Assembly: GCA_006844705.1 (NCBI GenBank)
Contig: SPJS01000201.1
Location: 24,861 to 88,860, forward strand
Source: Methylococcaceae bacterium
GTDB taxonomy: Bacteria > Pseudomonadota > Gammaproteobacteria > Methylococcales > Methylomonadaceae
DNA length: 64,000 nucleotides
Direction: 5' to 3'
Below are positions 38,445 through 47,694 of this stretch, one piece after another (the stretch's first letter is position 1; each line of letters begins with the position of its first letter). Both the position numbers and the translations under genes were made by a program. The notes below the pieces were generated by a model. The model was not told where the DNA came from. It made no database searches and saw only the letters and a program-made list of their open reading frames with translations.

Positions 38445-40181
38445 TTATTTATTCTTACTGCGTTTTTCTGAAGAGCCTACTCGTTTTTTACTTTTGATTT
38501 TCTTCATTGTTTCCTTGTCCGTACGTGAAATATTCAAGGTTTTTCCTGCTACCCGTACTTTTTTCAGTGTGTTAAACAACTCCTTCGGCATGCCAGAAGG
38601 TAATTCAACGGTACTGTATGCATCGTTGATTTTGATTTGTGCAATATGATCACTGTCCAGGCCAATTTCATTGGCGATGGCACCGACAATATTGCCAGGT
38701 TTAACACCGTGCTTTTTGCCCACTTCGATACGAAATTTTTCCATTTCAATTTGCGATTCGGATGAGCGTTTTTTACGCGAACGACGCGGCTCTTTACTGC
38801 GCTCAGCTTTGGAATCCGAATTTACCGGGCGGTTCTTCTGGTTGCGTTTGGGCAGTTCCTTAAGCAGGAATGGCGTTTCTCCCTGTAGTAAATCGGCCAG
38901 AGCCGCTGCAATTTCAACTGCAGGAATATCATGTTCATGCTGGTATTGTTCGATCATTTGGCGGAAAAAACTCAAATTTCCTTTGCCCAGCGTGTCTGTA
39001 ATGCGTTGTTTGAACCGGGCAATGCGCGCATTGTTGATGATTTCGGTGGAAGGTAATTGCATTTCTTCCACTTTTTGTTTGGTTGCACGTTCAATATTGC
39101 CAAGCAGGCGTTTTTCACGAGGAGAAACGAACAGAATTGCATCACCCTTACGACCGGCACGTCCGGTACGGCCAATGCGGTGAATATAGGATTCGGTATC
39201 GTAAGGAATGTCGTAATTAACAACATGGGTAATTCTGTCGACATCCAGTCCACGTGCAGCTACATCAGTGGCAATTAAAATATCCAGGCGGCTCTGTTTC
39301 AGGTTGTCGATAGCGCGTTCTCGCAGGGCTTGCGACATATCGCCGTTGATTGCCGAAGCGCTATGGCCGCGTGCTTCAAGTTTTTCTGCCAGCTCAACGG
39401 TTGCGGATTTGGTGCGTACGAAGATGATCATGCCATCAAACACTTCGGCTTCCAGAATGCGGGTGAGGGCATCCAGTTTATGCAAGCCGCTGACAAACCA
39501 GTAGCGTTGGCGGATGTTTTCTGCAGTCGTCGTTTTAACCTTGATGGTAATGTGTTCTGGATCAGACAAATAAGTATCGGCAATTTTACGGATTTCCGAC
39601 GGCATCGTGGCCGAGAACAGGGCAATCTGGCGTTGCGCAGGTGTGCGCTCCAGAATCCATTCGACATCATCAATAAAGCCCATGCGCAACATTTCATCCG
39701 CTTCATCAAGCACCAGCGACGTGAGTCCACCCAGTTTCAAGCTGCCTTTGCGCATATGATCCATGACCCGGCCAGGGGTGCCGACGATGACTTGAGGGCC
39801 ACGTTTCAACTGGCGCAATTGCGAACTGTAATCCTGACCACCATAAATAGGCAAGACATGAAACCCGGGGATTTCAGAAGCATAACGTTGAAATGCTTCT
39901 GCAACCTGGATGGCCAGTTCACGGGTAGGTGCGAGTACCAGAACTTGTGGATGCTTTTGTGAAACATCTATGCGTGATAAAACAGGGAGCGCGAAGGCAG
40001 CGGTTTTACCGGTACCCGTTTGTGCCTGACCCAACACATCCCGACCTTGCAATACAAAAGGAATGGTTTGTGCCTGAATAGGTGAAGGCGATTCATAGCC
40101 GACTTTTTCAATCGCCTTAAGAACAAAAGGGGAGAGTCCAAGCTCTTGAAACGAGGCCGGAGAAGAAGCGTTTTCGGTCAT
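38445..40181 (-). CDS. deaD: DEAD-box ATP-dependent RNA helicase (DeaD/CsdA type)
   Basis: 578 residues. The helicase motifs run in order: Q motif near 15-40, AQTGTGKTAAF (Walker A), PTRELAIQV, GTPGRVMDHM, VLDEADEML, FSATMP, ATDVAARGLDVD and HRIGRTGRAG. After a basic linker (about 440-475), the C-terminal 90 residues form a DbpA-like RNA-binding domain (VGAIANEIGLDSDHIAQIKI). The basic tail is typical of CsdA/DeaD, which unwinds structured RNA in ribosome assembly and cold. It is monocistronic with a 166-bp upstream gap. Confidence 0.93.
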   Translation of the reverse strand: MTENASSPASFQELGLSPFVLKAIEKVGYESPSPIQAQTIPFVLQGRDVLGQAQTGTGKTAAFALPVLSRIDVSQKHPQVLVLAPTRELAIQVAEAFQRYASEIPGFHVLPIYGGQDYSSQLRQLKRGPQVIVGTPGRVMDHMRKGSLKLGGLTSLVLDEADEMLRMGFIDDVEWILERTPAQRQIALFSATMPSEIRKIADTYLSDPEHITIKVKTTTAENIRQRYWFVSGLHKLDALTRILEAEVFDGMIIFVRTKSATVELAEKLEARGHSASAINGDMSQALRERAIDNLKQSRLDILIATDVAARGLDVDRITHVVNYDIPYDTESYIHRIGRTGRAGRKGDAILFVSPREKRLLGNIERATKQKVEEMQLPSTEIINNARIARFKQRITDTLGKGNLSFFRQMIEQYQHEHDIPAVEIAAALADLLQGETPFLLKELPKRNQKNRPVNSDSKAERSKEPRRSRKKRSSESQIEMEKFRIEVGKKHGVKPGNIVGAIANEIGLDSDHIAQIKINDAYSTVELPSGMPKELFNTLKKVRVAGKTLNISRTDKETMKKIKSKKRVGSSEKRSKNK

Positions 40182-40347
40182 TAAAATTCCTGAGGAAGGA
40201 GAGGGCTTTTTTACCCAAAACCGTTTATTATAACGTATTTAAATAATTAAAGTGAAATTAAACGGTTTCTCTCTTTTCATTCACCGTCAATCATGATTGT
40301 TTAGTACAGTGAAGCGTATATCTCATTATTTTGTTCAAACGTAAGTT

Positions 40348-41487
40348 ATGACATTTTCTGGCATCTTATATATAAACACTGCAAAACACAGTGTAAATTT
40401 TTCAATCGGTGCAAATGCTGCATTGCATATTGATGAACGAGAGATACAGGTAAAACTCGATCAAACAGCGCTGGAATTGATAGGTGACCCCAAAACCACA
40501 TTACAAATAAAATGGCAGCTTGGGCAGGATAGCTATGTCCTGCTATGTAAAGATGCCGGGCTAACAGCGGCATTAATTGCATTGCCTTTGCCGCAGACAT
40601 TGTTGACACAATTAACGGAATTCAACCGTTTGCAACACCGGCGTGAGGGACATGAAAAGCATAGGGTGGCCACCTATTTATCATTGATAGCTGCTTTTTT
40701 TATAGGCGCATACATGGCGTTATACGCATCTGTGCCCTATGTTGCCAACCTGATCCCGCAGGAATGGGAGAAGGAAATAGGCCAGTTTGCATTGGATAAT
40801 TATCTGATGGGCAGAAAGCAGATGCAGCAACCACAGGTGACGGACGCTATGCAGACTATTGTCGACCGGATTGATCGGCACGACGATGCTGAACTGCAAT
40901 ACAAGGTGGTGGTGGTAGATGATGACATGGTAAATGCCTTTGCTTTTCCGGGCGGGTTTATCATTGTCAATTCTGCATTGATCAAACAGGCAGAGGTAGC
41001 AGAAGAAGTCGCTGCGGTGTTAAGCCATGAAGTCATGCATGTGATTGAACGCCATGGAATGCGCAAACTGGTGCGGCAGGCAGGCATAGGTATTTTGCTG
41101 GGCATCGTGTTTGGTGATGTATCGGTGTTAACCCGGTTACTCGAATTAAGCGCCCAGCTGGACAGCCTGGCCTTTGATCGGGAACAGGAAGAACGTGCTG
41201 ACCAAGGTGCAATAAAAATCATGCAAAAGGCGGGTATTTCGCCGCAACACCTGGGTACTTTTTTTCAAAAGATCAAGGCGCAGGATGGAGTCTCGCATAA
41301 TATCCCCGAATTTTTTTTGACCCATCCTTATACGGATAACCGCATACAGGCGTTAAAGGACGTTGCCGAGCCTTTGGAAGTACGGCCTGTTTTGGTTGAC
41401 TGGCCAGCGGTGAAAGCAGCCCTGGGTGAAAACAAGCCCAAGGCTGACCCTTTGATCTCTCGTAGAGCCAATTCGCCAGCTTTATGA
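40348..41487 (+). CDS. M48-family membrane metallopeptidase
   Basis: 379 residues. A soluble N-terminal part (about 1-105) precedes one membrane helix (about 109-128), then the M48 peptidase domain with the zinc motif HEVMH near 228-232 in VLSHEVMHVIERHG and the third ligand glutamate in REQEERADQGAIK. The DDDMVNAFAFPGG segment is typical of the Loi/BepA-like side of M48. The active site faces the periplasm if the N-terminus is cytoplasmic. It probably degrades or helps fold envelope proteins. It is not linked to neighbours. Confidence 0.9.
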   Translation: MTFSGILYINTAKHSVNFSIGANAALHIDEREIQVKLDQTALELIGDPKTTLQIKWQLGQDSYVLLCKDAGLTAALIALPLPQTLLTQLTEFNRLQHRREGHEKHRVATYLSLIAAFFIGAYMALYASVPYVANLIPQEWEKEIGQFALDNYLMGRKQMQQPQVTDAMQTIVDRIDRHDDAELQYKVVVVDDDMVNAFAFPGGFIIVNSALIKQAEVAEEVAAVLSHEVMHVIERHGMRKLVRQAGIGILLGIVFGDVSVLTRLLELSAQLDSLAFDREQEERADQGAIKIMQKAGISPQHLGTFFQKIKAQDGVSHNIPEFFLTHPYTDNRIQALKDVAEPLEVRPVLVDWPAVKAALGENKPKADPLISRRANSPAL

Positions 41488-42234
41488 GCAACCGAGTAGG
41501 GCCAAAGCAAATCCGCAACAGATTGCTTTGGCCCTGGGTGAGTACGTTAACCGTTGGCAGCGTTGGTATACGGCGGGTTTAAGGAATTTCAAATCACAAA
41601 GGGGTATTTCTCGTTCCCACGCTCTTGCGTGGGAATGCAGGCCGAGGTGAAAAAGCACCGTAGGCATTCCCACCGAGGACGGTGGGAACGAGGAAAAATA
41701 CGCACAAGGCCAAGATGTTATAAAAATTACTGACATTAAGCGATAGATGAGCCCGTAAGATGATTCACGCATTAGTTGGAGAGCGGTAGCTAAATCCGAT
41801 ATTTTGTCTGAAGTACCGGATGGGCGGATGGCGTAATGTGCTACGTTTATCCACCCTGGTGTGCCAGGCATGGGCTAAACCGTGTTATCTGAGAGAAGAT
41901 AACCGGAAAGAAAAAATAGAAGTGATATTCTTATCATCATTGCTCATTCCAGGTGCTGTTCGCGCATAAAGAATTAAAAGGAGATTGCTCTTTGTCACCA
42001 AACGAACAACTTTGGGTTATTTTGTAATAACAGATAGAGTAAGTGACCACGTCTAATAGATAACAACTTCAACAAATTTTTTCATCACAGCGCAACACAA
42101 ACAACAATTTTTACTTTACAACTTCAAAATGCGTTTAACCAAATACGTTAACGCGTCGAGATCACTATGTGATGCATGTCTTCCAGTCAGGGGATGATGT
42201 GTTTTTGTAGAATATTTTTGTATCCGAAGGCTTG
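41488..42234. other. Gene-poor repeat-bearing gap
   Basis: About 750 bp without a supportable gene. It contains the palindromic repeat at 41605, a decayed repeat-like stretch near 41810-41870 (GGATGGGCGGATGGCGTAAT) and AT-rich sequence. A 129-residue open frame across it is judged non-coding. Confidence 0.6.
41605..41700. repeat. Dispersed palindromic repeat (TCGTTCCCACG type)
   Basis: 96 bp with inverted ends: TATTTCTCGTTCCCAC on the left and GTGGGAACGAGGAAAAATA on the right. The left arm itself folds (TTCCCACGC TCTT GCGTGGGAA). This TCGTTCCCACG repeat class is widespread in proteobacterial intergenic regions (from memory). No coding capacity. Confidence 0.8.
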
Positions 42235-42321
42235 CTAGGAGGCTGTCGGATTATGGATGAATCTACTGCGGCGATGTCCCACTCGTCTCGCGACGACCGT
42301 CATAAATCGACAGCCTCCTAG
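42235..42321. mobile_element. CTAG-flanked MITE
   Basis: 87 bp with perfect 14-bp inverted ends (CTAGGAGGCTGTCG) including CTAG on both sides. Part of the interior (GGCTGTCGGATTATGGATG through ACTGCGGCGATGT) recurs at 56287. It ends 31 bp from the stop of the amphi-Trp gene and may fold as its terminator. Confidence 0.85.
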
Positions 42322-42351
42322 AGGGCATTTGTTTGTTTGCTGGGGTTGTCG

Positions 42352-42621
42352 TTATGACTCCACCGTCAAGGATTTATTTTTCAGTTTATCGCTGTCAGAC
42401 TGCCAGCTGACCTTGATGGTAAAGCGTTGATGGTTGCCATCCTGGACGGCGGTGAGACGCAATTGCATCAGGCCTTCCGGTTGAAATACGATGTCATCAT
42501 CTTCGTCACTGAACTGAAGTTTGCCGTTGCTTAATCCATCCGCGACCGATTTGAGGATTGTCTCGATATTTTTAGCATTCTGAATGGATTCGTGCTGAAA
42601 GTTTTTTTTGTCTTGCTTCAT
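42352..42621 (-). CDS. Amphi-Trp domain protein (GAK locus)
   Basis: 89 residues, one amphi-Trp domain: helical start (FQHESIQNAKNIETILKSVA), GLSNGKLQFSDEDDDIVFQP, then alternating beta strands ending FTIKVSWQSD. The domain was named from GAK-type loci and has no known activity. Its ATG overlaps the metallophosphatase stop by 4 bases, so it is last gene of the eight-gene operon. It may be the phosphorylated or bound target of the kinases, but that is inference. Confidence 0.88.
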   Translation of the reverse strand: MKQDKKNFQHESIQNAKNIETILKSVADGLSNGKLQFSDEDDDIVFQPEGLMQLRLTAVQDGNHQRFTIKVSWQSDSDKLKNKSLTVES

Positions 42622-43943
42622 AGAATTAAGGTATCCGGTTGAAAGACTTTGACGTAAGGATAATCACTGCTGATACCCAGAATGTGCTTTTGCGGCTTGA
42701 TTATAGTGACAGCCGCCCCGTAATGCGGGCCTATTTTTTCATTTTTTCGCGTCGCCCGGTCTACCGAGGCATCACATTCAAAATTAACCAGCCCTTTGCG
42801 CAGCATAATGCGCTGACCATGATGGGTGTTTTTATGGCCGTGGACGATGGCATGAATACCCTTGTGCTTTAACTGTTTGATGCCGTGTTTGCTCAGCGGT
42901 TTGTCAACATCGCGGTATTTGGTGCGCACGGTATTGGCTATCGGGCCGTAATAAAAATCAGACAGTGAACTGTGCAGATTGGTCTTGTAGTCACGATTCA
43001 GCTGTTTAACGCCGTGTTGGCTGATCAGGTCGGCTATCTGGTCATCGATACCGGCATGCACAAACAGGAAAGAGCCTTTATGCAAAGCCAGACGCATCCG
43101 TTTGAAATACCAGTAAAACTCACCGTCCTCCTGTAAAAACAGGGCTTGCCACTGCAAGGCGGCCGCATAGGCTTTGCGGTAATCAAGATTGGCCTGTTGC
43201 AACTGGTGTGCAAATCGTTCTGCCTTTTCCTGCATGCGGCGCAGTTCTTTTTTTATCGCTTTGCTGCTTAGCAGGTGGCTGCTTTTTTCATCAAAATGTT
43301 TAAACCAGTCCGCACTGGGGTGTAAGCGCTTTTTACATTCTTTTTCTGACGGGATGTGGTCATATGCGTGTTTATGTTGCAGGTATTCACGCTCGATTTC
43401 ACGTAAAAAGGGAATGGCCTTTTTACCCATACGCAGGAAAAAATGTTCGTTAGTCAGTTTACTGCGATGATTCACACTGTAAATGCCTATTTTTACCCGC
43501 AGGTCATGATTGCCGGCAAGAATATGGACTTTGGCGCCCTTGTCGATCAGTTTTTTCAGACAGCGCAATAAGCGCAGGTTGCTGGGGCCTTTGTCAAAAC
43601 AGTCGCCGCCAATAACAAAACGGGCGGATTTGCCCTGTGGCGTCAGTTTAAACTGGTTATCATCCGCGCCGGTTTTTTTAATGCCGCCGGAAGCCACCAG
43701 TGATGCCCAGAATGCATCAGCATCGGCATGCAGATCGGAAAAAAAGAAAATCGGTTTGCTGGGCCATTGCCAGGGTTGGTCTTGATAGAGCTGCTTTAAT
43801 TCGCTGTTGATAATCGCCCGGTTACCCGAATCATGTCCGGCCGAATGACATTGCGACAATGGCCAGGCCTGGGATTTGTCGGGCAGGGCAGGTTTGATCC
43901 AATCGGTGCCCTGATAATGGGGGATGAACTCTTTTTTATGCAT
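42618..43943 (-). CDS. Calcineurin-like metallophosphoesterase (GAK locus)
   Basis: 441 residues. Metal-binding motifs appear in order: FSDLHAD near 68-74, GGDCFDKGP near 112-120, LAGNHDLR near 141-148 and, near the C-terminus, VHGHKNTHHG. A long basic helical insert (about 170-270, rich in Lys, His and Glu) splits the domain and is unusual for the family. It may remove phosphate from a protein, nucleotide or small molecule made by the operon's kinases. It starts 2 bases after the histidine phosphatase stop and overlaps the amphi-Trp gene by 4. Confidence 0.87.
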   Translation of the reverse strand: MHKKEFIPHYQGTDWIKPALPDKSQAWPLSQCHSAGHDSGNRAIINSELKQLYQDQPWQWPSKPIFFFSDLHADADAFWASLVASGGIKKTGADDNQFKLTPQGKSARFVIGGDCFDKGPSNLRLLRCLKKLIDKGAKVHILAGNHDLRVKIGIYSVNHRSKLTNEHFFLRMGKKAIPFLREIEREYLQHKHAYDHIPSEKECKKRLHPSADWFKHFDEKSSHLLSSKAIKKELRRMQEKAERFAHQLQQANLDYRKAYAAALQWQALFLQEDGEFYWYFKRMRLALHKGSFLFVHAGIDDQIADLISQHGVKQLNRDYKTNLHSSLSDFYYGPIANTVRTKYRDVDKPLSKHGIKQLKHKGIHAIVHGHKNTHHGQRIMLRKGLVNFECDASVDRATRKNEKIGPHYGAAVTIIKPQKHILGISSDYPYVKVFQPDTLIL

Positions 43944-43945
43944 AA

Positions 43946-44641
43946 TTAATCCAGCTGCTTGTCCCGAGTGTGGCGAATTTTCCAGTCACCGTCAATATGT
44001 TGCCAGTGGTTATTTTTGTCGCACGTCAGGTAAACCGGTTTACAGTGGTACATGCTTAACCGGGCGATGTCATCAAACGAAAGAATCCCAAGAAGATGTG
44101 CAGCATGCCGAATGGCCGCGCCGTGGCCGACAATAATTTGCAAACAATGTTCTGGTGTTTGCTCTGTCAACGCCAGCTGGCGTTGTTGCAGAAAGCGGGC
44201 AACCCGCTGGCCGGATTCCATCAAGGACTCTGCACCGGCAAAGGGCAGTCTGAAATGACTGTTAGATTTCCAGTCATCAGGCGGCGCAGGGTAGCGGGGG
44301 TCTTGTGCCAGTACATCGCTTATTTGATTGAGCGTAAGATTTCCCGCCAGGCCGACACTGCGTTCTGCAAGCTCAGTGGTCTGCTGGATGGAATATCCGG
44401 GTAAATTCAACGCCTGGCAAATTTCGTCTGTGGTCTGCCAGGCGCGCAGCAGGTGGGAGGACAACAACTCCGGGAAAACCTTTAGAGCGTGGCGATCACA
44501 ATAGCTTGCCAGCTCGGAAGCACATTGGCGGGCTTGTTGTTTGCCGTGTTCGGTTAAGGCAAAAGGTTGATGGGCACTGGGCGTGTCGGGCAATTGATGG
44601 TAGTCACCGTGCCTGATCAGGGCAAATACGAGGGAGCTCAT
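43946..44641 (-). CDS. Histidine phosphatase superfamily protein (GAK locus)
   Basis: 231 residues. The catalytic LIRHGDY is near residues 8-14, the second arginine is in SSHLLRAWQT, and the second catalytic histidine in IIVGHGAAIRHAAH. It belongs to the PGM/SixA branch that forms a phosphohistidine intermediate. Its ATG overlaps the SixA-Nudix stop by 4 bases. Two enzymes of this class side by side suggest that phosphate removal is central to the operon. Confidence 0.86.
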   Translation of the reverse strand: MSSLVFALIRHGDYHQLPDTPSAHQPFALTEHGKQQARQCASELASYCDRHALKVFPELLSSHLLRAWQTTDEICQALNLPGYSIQQTTELAERSVGLAGNLTLNQISDVLAQDPRYPAPPDDWKSNSHFRLPFAGAESLMESGQRVARFLQQRQLALTEQTPEHCLQIIVGHGAAIRHAAHLLGILSFDDIARLSMYHCKPVYLTCDKNNHWQHIDGDWKIRHTRDKQLD

Positions 44642-45615
44642 CCATTCAGGCTTTGTTGGAATTTATCATGCAGCAGTTCAATGATGGTGACCAGTTTAGG
44701 GATTTTGATCATCTCCAGCGCCTGTTTATACGTGACCCATTGGCGTTGCCGATGGGTTTCTTCCCAGTCGCTGTCATCAACAAATTCGGTAACCTGCATC
44801 GGGAAAACCTGCACGGTGCAACTGGCATTCCACTTTTCATAGTGATAACAGCCAAGCACTTGATGACTGATAATACCTTTAACACCGGCTTCCTCTCTGG
44901 CTTCGTTGGCCGCGGATTCGTAGGCGGTCATTCCCGGTTCGATGATGCCTTTGGGAATAATCCAGTGGCGGTTGGCACTCGACGTAATTAATAACAACTG
45001 CATCTCTCCGTTTTCAATTCTGAACGGCAATGCGCCGGATTGCGAATAGTAATAGGCAGGGCGAATACGATGTTCAACGCCAGTCGCTATCTGATAAGTA
45101 AAGTAATCGGGGATCTGACTGGGACGGGTCAGCGATTGTAATTGTCCTGAGGCTTTGATCAGTCGTTGCAGGTCATCAGGCAGATCGAGAATGGCCAAGG
45201 TGGTCGTCGGCAATAATTTACCATCATTCGGGAGGGGTACCGGGCCGTCATGCAAAAATTTTATCAATTCTTCCAGTCCCGGATTATGACTGATTAACAG
45301 AATACGTTGTTTGTCTTCAGGGCAATTAGCCAGTACAGCCAGAAAGTCTTTGATTTTGGCATCGTATAATTTCATCTCGTAACGGACATGCGCTGCGGTT
45401 TTTCCCATCGCTTTGGTTAATTTCAACGCAGAGGTTTTGGCACGTTCCGCAGGTGAACTGACAATATAATCCGGTTCAATACCCTGCAAACGCATGAATT
45501 CGCCCATACGCTGGGCCGCCAGCTTGCCACGTTTTTTTAGCGGGCGATCAAAATCATTGAGGTTGCCGCTCCAGTCCGATTTGCCATGACGGAGCAGGAG
45601 CAATGTTTTACTCAA
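44638..45615 (-). CDS. SixA-type phosphatase fused to a Nudix hydrolase (GAK locus)
   Basis: 325 residues from the TTG at 45615, 8 bases after GGAG; this gives MSKTLLLLRHGKSDW, the normal SixA start, and a TTGA overlap with the kinase stop. Residues 1-155 are a SixA domain (RHGKSDW, ISHNPGLEEL). Residues 185-325 are Nudix, with the box GIIEPGMTAYESAANEAREE running to EAGV (about 223-245). The Nudix part looks like the diphosphoinositol-polyphosphate/diadenosine branch. The fusion joins a phosphohistidine phosphatase to a pyrophosphohydrolase. Confidence 0.9.
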   Translation of the reverse strand: MSKTLLLLRHGKSDWSGNLNDFDRPLKKRGKLAAQRMGEFMRLQGIEPDYIVSSPAERAKTSALKLTKAMGKTAAHVRYEMKLYDAKIKDFLAVLANCPEDKQRILLISHNPGLEELIKFLHDGPVPLPNDGKLLPTTTLAILDLPDDLQRLIKASGQLQSLTRPSQIPDYFTYQIATGVEHRIRPAYYYSQSGALPFRIENGEMQLLLITSSANRHWIIPKGIIEPGMTAYESAANEAREEAGVKGIISHQVLGCYHYEKWNASCTVQVFPMQVTEFVDDSDWEETHRQRQWVTYKQALEMIKIPKLVTIIELLHDKFQQSLNG

Positions 45616-46742
45616 GACAGCCACTCCGGACAAAGCTGTTCATTAATAAATTTTTTAACAGCATAAAAATCAATATGCCCGCTGACTTCAAATACGGCCA
45701 TCTGTTTTAACGCTGCAAGATAATCCTTATCCGGCTGATAAGTGAGCGCGTGGGTGAATTCACTTTGAGATGTCTGAAAAAAGGGGCCTTGAGATTTCAC
45801 TATCGCGTTTAGTAATTCAGGGTGTTGTTCAAGATCAATAGGCGAGATGGTGCAGGGCTTGGCATCACTGTGTGTCCAGTTAAGTATAATCAGTGTGGCA
45901 AGACGTGCTACGGTTTGAATACGTTGTTGGCCATAAATGTGGTCGATATTCACATCATACTTTTGTTCAAGGTGCCATAACTCTTGTGGTGGTAAGTTTA
46001 AGAGCTCTTGTTTAAGTTTTGATGAAATCAACGGCGAAAGTTTTGGATTATGAACAATGGTGCCGGGATTAATGCGGGGTAGTTTGGCGATACCCGACGC
46101 ACAGACATGCTGACCGTCCAATTTGATAAATAAGCGGTCATTGGTCAGAAATTTCATTTCCGGATGATCCAGGCAATGCAGCATCTGGGTGGATTTTCCA
46201 CCGCCGGAAAATGCGGCAATGGCAATCGCCTGGCCGCGGAAACACAGGGCGGAAGCATGGCAGATCAGCCAGTCACGTTGTTGCAACCAGTTCATATACT
46301 GGTTGTTAACAAAGTTGATGATTTGGTTAGGGTGCTGGTCAACAGGGCCAAGAGCCAATTTGTACTGATCAGACTGCACGAATAACATGCCGGTTTTATG
46401 TTTGTATATCAGGCGGCCATCAGGGTAATCGCGATAACTTTCTTTTTGACCGGATTTCCCGGTTTCTCTTGGCCACGGGGTAAAGGTGTCATCCAGTTCA
46501 AACGCATCATGGCGCAAGGCAAATACATCGATGACCGTACTGCTTTCAGCGTTTCCGCACCAGGGCCGAAAATACCCGGCTAATTCATGTAATAACGCCG
46601 GGTGATTACTGTACACATTCAGTGTGACTGCAGGGTGAGCAATGGTGACAGGTGCGGGGCGTACAGGATTTTCCTCCAGCAGGCGCTGACAAACCGGCGT
46701 TAAACGAGTATCTGCGAATAAACGGGAAGGAGAGGTTGTCAT
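45612..46742 (-). CDS. HprK-related kinase B (GAK locus)
   Basis: 376 residues. The P-loop AFSGGGKSTQML is at 177-188 and is followed by FLTNDRLFIKLDG, where HPr kinase has its catalytic aspartate. The surrounding CHASALCFRGQAIAIA segment matches HPr kinase/phosphorylase C-terminal domains, but the N-terminal part is different and no HPr gene is nearby. This is the kinase that defines GAK-type loci in protein-family databases (from memory). Its stop overlaps the next start (TTGA). The substrate is unknown; a small operon product such as amphi-Trp is one candidate. Confidence 0.9.
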   Translation of the reverse strand: MTTSPSRLFADTRLTPVCQRLLEENPVRPAPVTIAHPAVTLNVYSNHPALLHELAGYFRPWCGNAESSTVIDVFALRHDAFELDDTFTPWPRETGKSGQKESYRDYPDGRLIYKHKTGMLFVQSDQYKLALGPVDQHPNQIINFVNNQYMNWLQQRDWLICHASALCFRGQAIAIAAFSGGGKSTQMLHCLDHPEMKFLTNDRLFIKLDGQHVCASGIAKLPRINPGTIVHNPKLSPLISSKLKQELLNLPPQELWHLEQKYDVNIDHIYGQQRIQTVARLATLIILNWTHSDAKPCTISPIDLEQHPELLNAIVKSQGPFFQTSQSEFTHALTYQPDKDYLAALKQMAVFEVSGHIDFYAVKKFINEQLCPEWLS

Positions 46743-46767
46743 GATGATGTATCTGACAGGATAAATG

Positions 46768-47694
46768 TCATGCGATAGTCAATTGTGTGTTTGTGCACAG
46801 TGAGCCTGATTGCAGTCGCTGCAGGATATATTGCACATAGCGTTCGGCGACATTCATGTTCATCGCTTCGTGTGCTCCCCTAAAGCCGCCAAATGCGGAG
46901 ACTTCAAATATTTTGGGGCCATCATCAGTTAACGCGACATCTACCGTGGTGTAGTCCATGTCAAACAACTGCTGTGCCTTGAATGCCAGATCAATAACAT
47001 TCTGCTCAGGTGTAGCCGGGGCATAATGGCCACCACTATGAATCGTGGTGTTCCAGGTATCTTTATGGCCAACGCGGGCATAAGCCCCCAGATATTTATT
47101 GTTGAGAAACATCAATCCCAGGTCGCGCCCGCCGAATTCGATGGTTTTCTGGATGTATAGTGACGGGTGATCCGCCTGGAGTTTTTTCAGTTCACGAATA
47201 ATGTGACTCTTTTTCATGCCACTGTTTACTTGCTGCATGCCCTGGGCTTTAGTAGAAAACAGAGGTTTTAGAATTGCGGATTGAAATCTCATAACGGTGT
47301 CCAGTGCCATATCAAGATCCTCTGTGATCACGGTCTCCGGCATCGGGAGCCCGGCATTTGCCATTTTGACCGTGCACCCCAGCCGATTTATCAATTGCTG
47401 GATGTTATCAGGGCGACTGAACACCTGTACCCCTTTGGCCTGGGCAAATTTAAGCAGTTCCAGGCGGTCAAGGGTATTGGGGCAATACTGACGGGTGATT
47501 TTCTTGATGATCAGCGCATCGTAGGTGGATAAATCATCATCACCAAACCATAACCGGCCCTCAGCCAGATCCAGGCTGACCAGAGCCATATCAATGACTT
47601 GTCTGAAGCCGGTTTGTTTTTCGACTTCATCTGCCAAGACTTCTGTTGACCATTTGCCCGGAAGTCCGATGACACCAATTTTATAGTTAGGCAC
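46768..47694 (-). CDS. GAK-system ATP-grasp enzyme
   Basis: 308 residues. The family is RimK-like ATP-grasp: N-terminal PNYKIGVIGLPGKWSTEVLA, ATP-binding SAILKPLFSTKAQGMQQV near 130-147, and the C-terminal metal site GPKIFEVSAFGGFRGAHEAM. Such enzymes ligate a carboxylate to an amine or thiol, or phosphorylate a substrate, through an acyl phosphate. It shares an 8-base overlap with the PhoU-like/APH gene upstream and sits 25 bp before the HprK-related kinase. A ligase plus kinases and several phosphatases suggests synthesis and turnover of a phosphorylated conjugate. Confidence 0.9.
   Translation of the reverse strand: MPNYKIGVIGLPGKWSTEVLADEVEKQTGFRQVIDMALVSLDLAEGRLWFGDDDLSTYDALIIKKITRQYCPNTLDRLELLKFAQAKGVQVFSRPDNIQQLINRLGCTVKMANAGLPMPETVITEDLDMALDTVMRFQSAILKPLFSTKAQGMQQVNSGMKKSHIIRELKKLQADHPSLYIQKTIEFGGRDLGLMFLNNKYLGAYARVGHKDTWNTTIHSGGHYAPATPEQNVIDLAFKAQQLFDMDYTTVDVALTDDGPKIFEVSAFGGFRGAHEAMNMNVAERYVQYILQRLQSGSLCTNTQLTIA

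Noticed and set aside
39330..39962. 210-residue open frame opposite the DEAD-box helicase
   Set aside because: Mirror frame of helicase motifs, with no family features.
41482..41871. 129-residue minus-strand frame after the M48 protease
   Set aside because: It runs through a palindromic repeat and a degenerate intergenic repeat; such frames (PGWINVAHYAIRPSG) are well-known artefacts.
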